Origin: Actinomycetes bacterium | GTDB lineage: Bacteria > Actinomycetota > Actinomycetes > Actinomycetales > Cellulomonadaceae | NCBI GenBank assembly: GCA_023424135.1 | Contig: JAFAEH010000060.1 | Span: forward strand, 1-6,194 | DNA length: 6,194 nucleotides | Direction: 5' to 3' | Part shown: positions 1 to 5,159 of the stretch, one piece after another | Layout of the letters: every line of letters begins with the position of its first letter | Position numbering within the stretch: the stretch's first letter is position 1 | Program-made: the position numbers and the translations under genes | Notes under the pieces: model-generated | Databases searched by the model: none | Seen by the model: only the letters and a program-made list of their open reading frames with translations | Told to the model about the DNA's origin: nothing

Positions 1-1
1 G

Positions 2-154
2 ATCGGCGCCCGACGACGTGCCCGCGCCGCACGTCGTCGGCTGCGCGCCGCCGTGCGGGACGTCGCCCACCGGCTCGTCGTCGACCCGCTCGCGCAGCGG
101 ACCGCGGCGCTGACGACGTGCCGTACCGAGGCGGCCCGGGCCGCGCGCCCCTGA
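2..154 (+). CDS. Possible C-terminal end of a plus-strand gene cut by the left edge
   Basis: Reading from base 2, the frame stays open to a TGA at 152-154 and gives about 50 residues. The start is Arg/Ala-rich. The end (roughly VRDVAHRLVVDPLAQRT and beyond) looks like a helical protein tail. From about base 45 onward almost every third base is G or C and the second position is the least GC-rich, which is the pattern of real genes in this window. Before base 45 this frame's third positions are weaker (several A or T). There, a plus-strand frame ending at TGA 111-113, or a minus-strand gene starting at GTG 70 and running off the left edge, fits the base periodicity as well or better. I do not recognise the protein family and assign no function. 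The identity of this stretch is unresolved without the upstream sequence. Confidence 0.35.
   Translation: MGARRRARAARRRLRAAVRDVAHRLVVDPLAQRTAALTTCRTEAARAARP
10..40. repeat. Perfect 12 bp inverted repeat with 7-nt loop
   Basis: The arm ccgacgacgtgc at 10-21 is the exact reverse complement of gcacgtcgtcgg at 29-40, with ccgcgcc as the loop. The stem is strong and GC-rich. No T-run follows on the plus strand, and none precedes it for the minus strand, so it is not a textbook intrinsic terminator. It lies inside the possible partial gene at the left edge. It could be a terminator-like hairpin, a protein-binding site or a by-product of GC-rich codons. The presence of the repeat is certain; its role is unknown. 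Confidence 0.55.
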
Positions 155-232
155 CCGGCACCGGCGCACCGGTTTCCGTCGCGCCCCGGGCGCACGCGAT
201 GATGACGCCGGTGCCGGCGACGCCCGGTGGCC

Positions 233-240
233 GGAGGAGG
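233..240 (+). promoter_or_regulatory. Strong ribosome-binding site deciding the thioesterase start
   Basis: GGAGGAGG matches the anti-Shine-Dalgarno sequence closely. It ends four bases before the ATG at 245, and its first GGAGG is seven bases away. This settles the start at 245 rather than the GTG at 227. I see no convincing -10/-35 pair between 155 and 232. Confidence 0.8.
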
Positions 241-244
241 GACG

Positions 245-739
245 ATGACCCGGATCGAGGTGCCGGTCCAGCTGCGCTGGTCCGACATGGACGCGTACGC
301 GCACGTCAACAACGTCGAGATGCTCAGGCTCCTGGAGGAGGCGCGCATCGAGGTGTTCTGGCGGCACCCCGACGGGCCGGACGGCGCGCCGCCGGAGGGC
401 GGTCGTCCCACGGCGGTGATCGACGCGGGACCCGGTGCGCTGACCTCGACGCTCGTCGCGCGCCAGGAGATCCAGTACGTCCGTCCGGTGCCGTACCGGC
501 GGGCGCCCGTCGTCATCGAGCTGTGGATCGGGCACCTCGGCGGGGCGAGCCTCGACGTCTGCTACGAGGTCCGCGACGTGCCCTCGCGGGCCGACGGCTC
601 GACGCTCTACGCCAAGGCCATCACGACGATCGTGCTCGTCGACTCCGCGACCGGGAGCCCGCGACGGCTGACCGACGACGAGCGTGCCGTGTGGCAGCCG
701 TACGTCGAGGAGCCGGTCGTCATGCGGCGTCGCGCCTGA
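245..739 (+). CDS. Single-domain acyl-CoA thioesterase (4HBT hot-dog family)
   Basis: Predicted cytoplasmic hydrolase of acyl-CoA thioesters, 164 residues, the usual size of a one-domain hot-dog protein; these normally act as dimers or tetramers. The N-terminus carries the family active-site region: RWSDMDAYAHVNN at residues 11-23, with Asp16 in the position of the catalytic Asp of 4-hydroxybenzoyl-CoA thioesterase, followed by the long central helix (about 24-36). The strands at about 70-115 and the segment LYAKAITTIVLVD complete the fold. The ATG at 245 was chosen over an in-frame GTG at 227 because a strong GGAGGAGG (233-240) lies just upstream of it and overlaps the GTG version's coding region. 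The C-terminal end overlaps the convergent SDR gene by 20 bp. Related thioesterases occur near glbO in mycobacteria (from memory), which matches the wider neighbourhood here. The exact substrate cannot be read from sequence. Confidence 0.9.
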   Translation: MTRIEVPVQLRWSDMDAYAHVNNVEMLRLLEEARIEVFWRHPDGPDGAPPEGGRPTAVIDAGPGALTSTLVARQEIQYVRPVPYRRAPVVIELWIGHLGGASLDVCYEVRDVPSRADGSTLYAKAITTIVLVDSATGSPRRLTDDERAVWQPYVEEPVVMRRRA

Positions 740-2468
740 CGTCGCTGCGGGCGTGCTCGGCGGTGACGGCCGCGCGGGCGACGTTGCGCTGCATGCCGCC
801 GAAGACCACGCCGTGGAACGGGTACACCGCCCACCAGTAGAGCTGCCCCGCCAGCCCGTGCGGGTGGAAGACGGCCCGCTGCGCGAACACCGTGGGCGGG
901 CGGCGCCACTCGCCGGGCTCCCACGGGCGGTCCTCGGGGGCGGGGCCCTCGGTGACCTCCCCGTCGACGCGGGCCGGTGGGCCGTCGGGTCCCGGTGCGT
1001 CGTCGTGGGGCTCGACGCGCAGCTCGAGCCACGCGAGCCCGGGCAGGCGCATCTCCGCGCGCAGCCGCAGCAGGCGCCCGGGCACGATCTGCTCGACGCG
1101 CCAGAAGTCCACGGCGTCGTCGAGCAGGAGCCGGCCCGGGTCGCGCCGTCCGCGCCGCAGGCCGGGCCCGCCGACGACCCGGTCCAGCAGCCCGCGTACC
1201 CGCCACGCGAGCGACCACGAGTACCACCCGCGCTCGCCGCCGACGGCCTCGACCACGCGCCACAGCGCCGCGGGTGATGCGTCGACCAGCGCGCGCCGCT
1301 CGTCGACGTACAGCGAGCCGCCGGCCCAGTCGGGGTCGGACGGCAGCGGGTCGCTCGGGGCACCGGGGGAGGCGGCCGACGACCACCGCGTCGCGACGCT
1401 CGCACCGCGGATGCGCTCGAGCGCGAGCCGCACGGCACGGTCGAACCCGACGAGCCCACCCGGTGGGTCGGGCACGTACGCGGCGATGTCGTGCTCGTCG
1501 CACACGACCTCGTGCACCAGGGAGTCGACGAGCGGGCGCGCCAGCCCGCCGGGCACGGGCGTCACGAGCGCGACCCACAGGCTCGACAGGCGCGGCGTCA
1601 GGACGGGCACGGGCACGATGACGCGCCGGGGGAGACCGGCGGCCCGCGCGTAGCGCTGCATCATGTCCCGGTAGGTCAGCACGTCGGGCCCGCCGATGTC
1701 GAACGCGCGCGACACGTCCGGCGGCATCGCCGCCGCACCCACGAGGTAGCGCAGCACGTCCCGGATCGCGATCGGCTGGATGCGGGTCGAGACCCACCGG
1801 GGGACCGTCATCGCCGGTAGGCGCTCGGTGAGGTAGCGCATCATCTCGAACGACGCCGACCCGGACCCGAGGATCACGGCGGCGCGCAGCACGGTCGTCG
1901 GGACGCCCGAGGCCAGCAGGATCTCCCCGACCTCGGTGCGCGAGGCCAGGTGCGCCGAGAGCTCCTCGCCCTGCGGGTGCAGGCCGCCCAGGTAGACGAT
2001 GCGGCCGACCCTTGCCTCGCGCGCGGCCTGCGCGAACACGAGCGCGGTGCGCCGGTCGCGCGACTCGAACGTGCGCCCCGAGCCGAGGGAGTGGACGAGG
2101 TAGTACGCGACGTCGGTCCCGTCGAGCGCGGCGCGGATCTGCCCGGGGTCGGACGCGTCGGCGGCGACCGCCTCGACGTCGTCGTACCAGGGTCGTCCGC
2201 GCAGCCGTTCGGGGTGCCGCGCGACGGCCCGCACGCGGTACCCGGCCGCGAGCAGCTCCGGCACGAGGCGTCCGCCGACGTATCCCGTGACGCCCGTGAC
2301 GGCGACCAGCGGTGCGTCCGGGCGTGGGCGTCCGTCCGGCCCGGTGCCCGGTACGAGCCCCACGAGCGTGCGTGCCACCGGTGCGGGCGCGACGTCCGCC
2401 TCGGGTGCCGTCCCGGGCCCCGGGCCGCGTGCCGTCCCGGGTGCCGAGGCGTTGGTGTGCGTCCTCAT
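720..2468 (-). CDS. SDR-type NAD(P)-binding protein with C-terminal DUF2867-like domain
   Basis: 582 residues, with no obvious signal peptide or membrane segment. Residues 1-52 are rich in Pro, Ala and Gly and probably disordered. A Rossmann domain follows: the dinucleotide-binding motif TGVTGYVG is at 58-65 and the rest resembles YbjT/NmrA-like atypical SDRs up to about 350 (strand RIVYLGGLHPQG near 156-167; VLRAAVILGSGSASFEMMRYL near 193-213). From about 385 to 575 lies a second domain resembling DUF2867, with GGERGWYSWSLAWRVRGLLD, DAVDFWRVE and GLAGQLYWWAVYPFHGVVF as conserved-looking blocks. This fused layout is known in actinobacteria, but its reaction is not established, so only nucleotide binding is inferred. 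The ATG at 2468 has GGAGAG (2483-2478) nine bases upstream; an in-frame GTG at 2519 would add 17 residues but lacks a good ribosome-binding site. It lies 205 bp after the topoisomerase gene and overlaps the convergent thioesterase gene at its end. Confidence 0.88.
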   Translation of the reverse strand: MRTHTNASAPGTARGPGPGTAPEADVAPAPVARTLVGLVPGTGPDGRPRPDAPLVAVTGVTGYVGGRLVPELLAAGYRVRAVARHPERLRGRPWYDDVEAVAADASDPGQIRAALDGTDVAYYLVHSLGSGRTFESRDRRTALVFAQAAREARVGRIVYLGGLHPQGEELSAHLASRTEVGEILLASGVPTTVLRAAVILGSGSASFEMMRYLTERLPAMTVPRWVSTRIQPIAIRDVLRYLVGAAAMPPDVSRAFDIGGPDVLTYRDMMQRYARAAGLPRRVIVPVPVLTPRLSSLWVALVTPVPGGLARPLVDSLVHEVVCDEHDIAAYVPDPPGGLVGFDRAVRLALERIRGASVATRWSSAASPGAPSDPLPSDPDWAGGSLYVDERRALVDASPAALWRVVEAVGGERGWYSWSLAWRVRGLLDRVVGGPGLRRGRRDPGRLLLDDAVDFWRVEQIVPGRLLRLRAEMRLPGLAWLELRVEPHDDAPGPDGPPARVDGEVTEGPAPEDRPWEPGEWRRPPTVFAQRAVFHPHGLAGQLYWWAVYPFHGVVFGGMQRNVARAAVTAEHARSDVRRDAA

Positions 2469-2477
2469 CCGCGCAGT

Positions 2478-2483
2478 CTCTCC
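2478..2483 (-). promoter_or_regulatory. Ribosome-binding site of the SDR/DUF2867 gene
   Basis: On the minus strand GGAGAG lies nine bases before the ATG at 2468. Just upstream, the 8 bp arms 2487-2494 and 2513-2520 (ggtgcccg / cgggcacc) are perfectly complementary around an 18-nt loop. The leader could therefore fold next to the ribosome-binding site. Confidence 0.55.
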
Positions 2484-2536
2484 GCGGGTGCCCGCCGCCG
2501 CACCCCGGGCGCCGGGCACCGTGCGCCCACCCCGCC

Positions 2537-2576
2537 GTGAGAGGGCGATCGGATCGCTCTGTGGCGGCTGGGTGTG
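2537..2576. repeat. Direct repeat copy 1 with 13 bp palindrome
   Basis: This 40 bp unit matches 2603-2642 at 37 of 40 positions, offset by 66 bp. Its core gcgatcggatcgctctgt (2545-2562) is identical in both copies. Within the core, gcgatc-g-gatcgc (2545-2557) is a palindrome with a single central base, a shape typical of a protein-binding site. This copy lies about 70-110 bp upstream of the SDR start codon. Confidence 0.85.
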
Positions 2577-2611
2577 GGGGGCTGGGGCCTCGTGGGGTGG
2601 GGGTGAGGGGG
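2576..2611 (+). other. Putative G-quadruplex motif 1
   Basis: Five G-runs of 4-6 bases (2576-2581, 2584-2587, 2594-2597, 2599-2603, 2607-2611) are separated by loops of 1-6 bases, which fits the usual four-run G-quadruplex pattern. The run lies on the plus strand, the template strand for both flanking minus-strand genes. Folding is inferred from pattern only. Confidence 0.5.
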
Positions 2612-2642
2612 CGATCGGATCGCTCTGTCGCGGCTGGGGGTG
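2603..2642. repeat. Direct repeat copy 2 with 13 bp palindrome
   Basis: Second copy of the 40 bp unit, with mismatches to copy 1 at 2608, 2629 and 2639. The palindromic core is at 2611-2623. It lies within about 65 bp of the topoisomerase stop codon, embedded between G-runs. Confidence 0.85.
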
Positions 2643-2673
2643 AGGGGGATGGGGGTGGGGGACGGGGTGGGGG
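2636..2673 (+). other. Putative G-quadruplex motif 2 abutting the topoisomerase stop codon
   Basis: Six G-runs of 4-5 bases with loops of 1-3 bases run continuously from 2636 up to the base before the topoisomerase stop codon (2674-2676). Short loops make this the stronger of the two motifs. For the topoisomerase gene it is on the template strand, immediately downstream, where it could slow polymerase. That effect is inference. Confidence 0.55.
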
Positions 2674-3666
2674 TTAGGTGGTCAGGAGGGCGAGCGTGCG
2701 GCGTTCGGCGACCTGCTGCGAGCGCGTCGGGGCGATCGTCTCGCCCTGCTCCCAGAGCTCGACGACCCGTGGGTCGACGTACGACGCGCGCGCGACCGCC
2801 GGTGTGTTCCCGAGCTCCTCGGCGACGGACCGCACGACGTCCGTCACGACCCGGCGGCGTCCGCGCGCGCTCGACGGCGGCGGGCCGGCGTCGGCGAGCC
2901 CGCGCGCGGCCAGCACGGTCGCGTGCCACGTGCGGAAGTCCTTCGGCGTCGCCTCGCCGAGGCGGTCGCGCACGTACCCGGCGACGTCGGCGCTCGTCAC
3001 GTCGTGCCACCCGTCGGCGTCGCGCCAGGCCAGCAGCTCGCGGCCGGCGTCACGACGACGCAGCAGCGTGCGGACCAGGCCGGCGACGGTCTCGTCGTCG
3101 ACGACCGTGTCCCGCACCTGCCCGGACTTGGCCGGGAACACCAGGTGCACGGCACCGGGTGCCCCGTCCTCGTCCGGCAGGACCCGCACGTGCTCGCGGC
3201 GTAGCGTCGCGAGCCCGAACGACCCGTGCCGGCGCGTGTACCCCTCGGTGCCGACCCGCAGGTACGCGCGGTCGAGCAGCCGGAACGCGAGCGCGAGCGC
3301 CTTGTCCTTCGGCATGCCGTCGAGCGCGAGGTCGGCGCGCACGCGGCGGCGCGCGGCGGGCAGACGGCGCGCGACCTCGATCACGTGCTCGTGCTTGCGG
3401 CGCGCCCGGCGCGCGTGCCACTGCTGGTGGTACAGGTACTGGCGGCGCTCCGCCGCGTCGAGCCCGGCGGCCTGGATGTGCCCCGCCGGCCACGGGCTGA
3501 TCCACACGTCGCGCCAGGCCGGCGGGATCGCCAGGGTCCGGATGCGGTCGAGGTGCTCGGCGTCCTCGATGCGCACACGCTCCAGGTCGAGGTAGACGAA
3601 CCCCGTGCCCGCGCGCCGGCGCGTCCACCCCGGCTGGTCGATGCGCACACGACGGAGCCGGACCAT
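2674..3666 (-). CDS. DNA topoisomerase IB (eukaryotic/poxvirus-like)
   Basis: 330 residues, the usual size of bacterial topoisomerase IB. It relaxes supercoiled DNA without ATP by forming a transient 3'-phosphotyrosyl link. The N-terminal DNA-clamp domain spans about 1-90 (GFVYLDL, IPPAWRDVWISPWPAGHIQAAGLDAAERRQYLYH). The catalytic domain follows. Putative active-site residues, matched to the Deinococcus radiodurans and vaccinia enzymes, are Arg137 (in LRVGTEGY), Lys180 (in FPAKSGQ), Arg245 (in KDFRTWHAT), Asn287 (in LGNTPAVARASY) and the nucleophile Tyr296. Asn in place of the poxvirus His is normal for the bacterial branch. All five are present, so it should be active. The ATG at 3666 has GGTGAGA (3680-3674) seven bases upstream and no competing in-frame start. 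It lies 67 bp after tesB on the same strand. Confidence 0.95.
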   Translation of the reverse strand: MVRLRRVRIDQPGWTRRRAGTGFVYLDLERVRIEDAEHLDRIRTLAIPPAWRDVWISPWPAGHIQAAGLDAAERRQYLYHQQWHARRARRKHEHVIEVARRLPAARRRVRADLALDGMPKDKALALAFRLLDRAYLRVGTEGYTRRHGSFGLATLRREHVRVLPDEDGAPGAVHLVFPAKSGQVRDTVVDDETVAGLVRTLLRRRDAGRELLAWRDADGWHDVTSADVAGYVRDRLGEATPKDFRTWHATVLAARGLADAGPPPSSARGRRRVVTDVVRSVAEELGNTPAVARASYVDPRVVELWEQGETIAPTRSQQVAERRTLALLTT

Positions 3667-3680
3667 GCCGAAGTCTCACC

Positions 3681-3707
3681 CGCCGGCGGTCACGCCGCAT
3701 GCCGGCG
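3681..3707. repeat. Inverted repeat in the tesB-topoisomerase gap
   Basis: The 7 bp arms cgccggc (3681-3687) and gccggcg (3701-3707) can pair around a 13-nt loop in the 67 bp gap. It could be a weak hairpin after tesB, but there is no T-run and the arm is GC-only, so chance is likely in DNA this rich in GC. Its left arm touches the topoisomerase ribosome-binding site. Confidence 0.3.
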
Positions 3708-3733
3708 CACCCGGCCGGACCCGGGGCGCGTCG

Positions 3734-4696
3734 TCAGGCGGTCGGCAGCCGGACCATGCCCTCCTGCGCCATCGACGCGACGAGCGTGCCGTCGCGGGAG
3801 AACACGCGCGCGGCACCCAGCCCTCGGCCGCCCTGCGCACCCGGTGTGCTCTGCACGAACAGCAGCCAGTCGTCGACGCGCACGTCGCGGTGCCACCACA
3901 TGGCGTGGTCGAGGCTCGCCATCGACTGGTTCGCCGACACCCAGGCGCGCCCGGCGCGACGCAGCACCGGCTCGAGCATGATCTGGTCGCACGCGTACGC
4001 GAGCAGCGCGCGGTGCAGGAGCTGGTCGTCGGGCAGCGGGGCGCGCGAGCGCAGCCACACCATCTGCCGCCCCTGGGGCGAGTCCGGGTCCGGGCCCAGG
4101 AAGATCGAGCGGCCGACGTGCCGCAGGTCGAACGCGGAGTCCTGCGCCCAGAAGCGCGCGGCGGGGTGGTCGAAGCCGTCGAGCTCGACCAGGGCCGAGC
4201 GCACCTGCGACGGGTCGGGGACGTCCGCGGGCATCTCCTCGGCGTACTCCAGACCGTCCTGGCGCTCCTGGAACGACGCGATCATCGACAGGATCGGGCG
4301 GCCGTCCTGGAGGGCGTGCGTGCGCCGTGCGGTGAACGAGCGGCCGTCGCGCAGCCGCTCGACGGAGAACTCGATCGGCTTCGTCACGTCACCGGCCCGC
4401 AGGAAGTACCCGTGCAGCGAGTGCGGCAGGCGGTCGTCCGGCACGGTGCGACCCGCCGCGAGCGTCGCCTGCGCCAGGACCTGCCCGCCGTACACGCGGG
4501 CGCGCGGGCCGGTGAGGTTGCGCCCGTGGAACAGGTCCGGGTACGTGGGGTCGGCGTCGATGTCGAGGACGTGCAGCACCGCGGCGGTCGCGCCGCCGTC
4601 GTCGTCGAACCCGTCGGTCGACGTCGTGGGCGCGGCGGACGTGGGGTCGGCGGGCGTGGGGTCGGCGGACGGGTGCTCGTCGGCGGGCCGGCTCAT
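3734..4696 (-). CDS. tesB: Acyl-CoA thioesterase II (TesB, double hot-dog)
   Basis: 320 residues; hydrolyses acyl-CoA to free fatty acid and CoA in the cytoplasm, with broad chain-length use in the family. The N-terminal hot-dog domain (about 38-145) shows ARVYGGQVLAQA and HSLHGYFLRAGD. The C-terminal hot-dog (about 210-318) carries the catalytic set known from E. coli TesB: Asp237 (in LLAYACDQ), Ser261 replacing the usual Thr (in ASLDHAMWWHR) and Gln311 (in MAQEGMVR). Residues 1-35 are an Asp/Pro/Thr/Ala-rich tail absent from E. coli TesB, partly encoded by a 15 bp tandem repeat. The ATG at 4696 is six bases after the glbO stop, and GAGGA (4711-4707) inside the end of glbO serves as ribosome-binding site, so the pair is probably cotranscribed and perhaps translationally coupled. 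Confidence 0.95.
   Translation of the reverse strand: MSRPADEHPSADPTPADPTSAAPTTSTDGFDDDGGATAAVLHVLDIDADPTYPDLFHGRNLTGPRARVYGGQVLAQATLAAGRTVPDDRLPHSLHGYFLRAGDVTKPIEFSVERLRDGRSFTARRTHALQDGRPILSMIASFQERQDGLEYAEEMPADVPDPSQVRSALVELDGFDHPAARFWAQDSAFDLRHVGRSIFLGPDPDSPQGRQMVWLRSRAPLPDDQLLHRALLAYACDQIMLEPVLRRAGRAWVSANQSMASLDHAMWWHRDVRVDDWLLFVQSTPGAQGGRGLGAARVFSRDGTLVASMAQEGMVRLPTA
4635..4679. repeat. 15 bp tandem repeat in the tesB 5' coding region
   Basis: Three 15 bp units lie at 4635-4649, 4650-4664 and 4665-4679. The first two differ at one base and the third has diverged. On the minus strand they encode ADPT-type pentapeptides in the disordered N-terminal tail of TesB. The period is a multiple of three, so copy-number change would keep the frame. 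Confidence 0.7.
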
Positions 4697-4702
4697 GTCG
4701 GG

Positions 4703-5086
4703 TCAGTCCTCGAAGGTGTTGAGCAGCGAGTGCGCCGCACGCTCGAGGTAGTCCCAGAGCTGCGCGCGGTGCAGGGGGGCGAGGTCGAGCGACTCGACCG
4801 CGGCACGCATGTGCCGCAGCCAGCGGTCGCGGGCGTCGGGGTTCACCTTGTACGGCGCGTGCCGCATCCGCAGCCGCGGGTGCCCGCGCTGCTCGGAGTA
4901 CGTCGTCGGCCCGCCCCAGTACTGCTCGAGGAACGCGGTCAGCCGCTGCGCGGCCGGCCCCAGGTCCTCCTCGGGGTACATCGGCTTGAGCACCGGGTCG
5001 TCGGCGACGCCCTCGTAGAACCGGTCGACGAGGCGGGCGAACGTCTCGTGCCCGCCGACGGCGGCGTAGAACGAGTCGTCAGTCAC
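4703..5086 (-). CDS. glbO: Group II truncated hemoglobin (trHbO)
   Basis: 127 residues, close to the 128 of Mycobacterium tuberculosis GlbO. A small cytoplasmic heme protein that binds O2; roles in O2 supply, peroxide or NO chemistry are proposed for the family. Key residues line up with GlbO at an offset of one: Tyr24 (B10), Tyr37 (CD1), His76 (F8, the proximal heme ligand, in RMRHAPY) and Trp89 (G8). The block FLEQYWGGPTTYSEQRGHPR is almost identical to the mycobacterial protein. I chose the GTG at 5086 because GAGG (5099-5096) sits nine bases before it and the length fits. The in-frame ATG at 5095 would place that GAGG directly against the start codon, though it cannot be excluded (130 residues). 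It is followed after 6 bp by tesB. Confidence 0.95.
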   Translation of the reverse strand: MTDDSFYAAVGGHETFARLVDRFYEGVADDPVLKPMYPEEDLGPAAQRLTAFLEQYWGGPTTYSEQRGHPRLRMRHAPYKVNPDARDRWLRHMRAAVESLDLAPLHRAQLWDYLERAAHSLLNTFED

Positions 5087-5159
5087 GGCGTCCATCCTCA
5101 CACGCGCCCACCGGCGCACCGGCGTCCCGCACGTGTGCGTCGTGCCACGTCGTGGCGCG

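Larger units (their letters stand above)
2469..2673. other. Non-coding gap between topoisomerase IB and SDR genes
   Basis: This 205 bp stretch shows no convincing gene in any frame. It contains two direct repeats with palindromic cores, two G-run clusters and the leader of the SDR gene. Its purine/pyrimidine strand asymmetry (plus strand G-rich) differs sharply from the coding flanks. It should hold the SDR promoter and the end of the topoisomerase transcript, but I cannot pick out a clear -10/-35 pair or a T-tailed terminator. Confidence 0.7.

Noticed and set aside
227..244. GTG at 227 as the thioesterase start
   Set aside because: The strong Shine-Dalgarno at 233-240 would lie inside the coding region, and the extra residues MAGGGT are not family-like.
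118..840. A 240-codon plus-strand frame across the thioesterase
   Set aside because: It is low-complexity Arg/Ala/Gly sequence in another frame of the well-supported thioesterase, with no ribosome-binding site at its start.
1759..1774. A further GATC-containing palindrome-like string in the SDR gene, resembling the repeat core
   Set aside because: It does not match the 13 bp core in order, and the codons encode a conserved part of the SDR protein, so chance is sufficient.
2287..2677. Short plus-strand frames through the G-rich repeats
   Set aside because: They encode Gly/Trp/Ser-rich strings created by the G-runs and repeats, and they overlap the 5' end of the SDR gene.
5144..5156. Hairpin gccac-gtc-gtggc between ptsI and glbO as a terminator
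   Set aside because: The stem is only 5 bp, extension gives an A-C mismatch on the transcribed strand, and no U-run follows.
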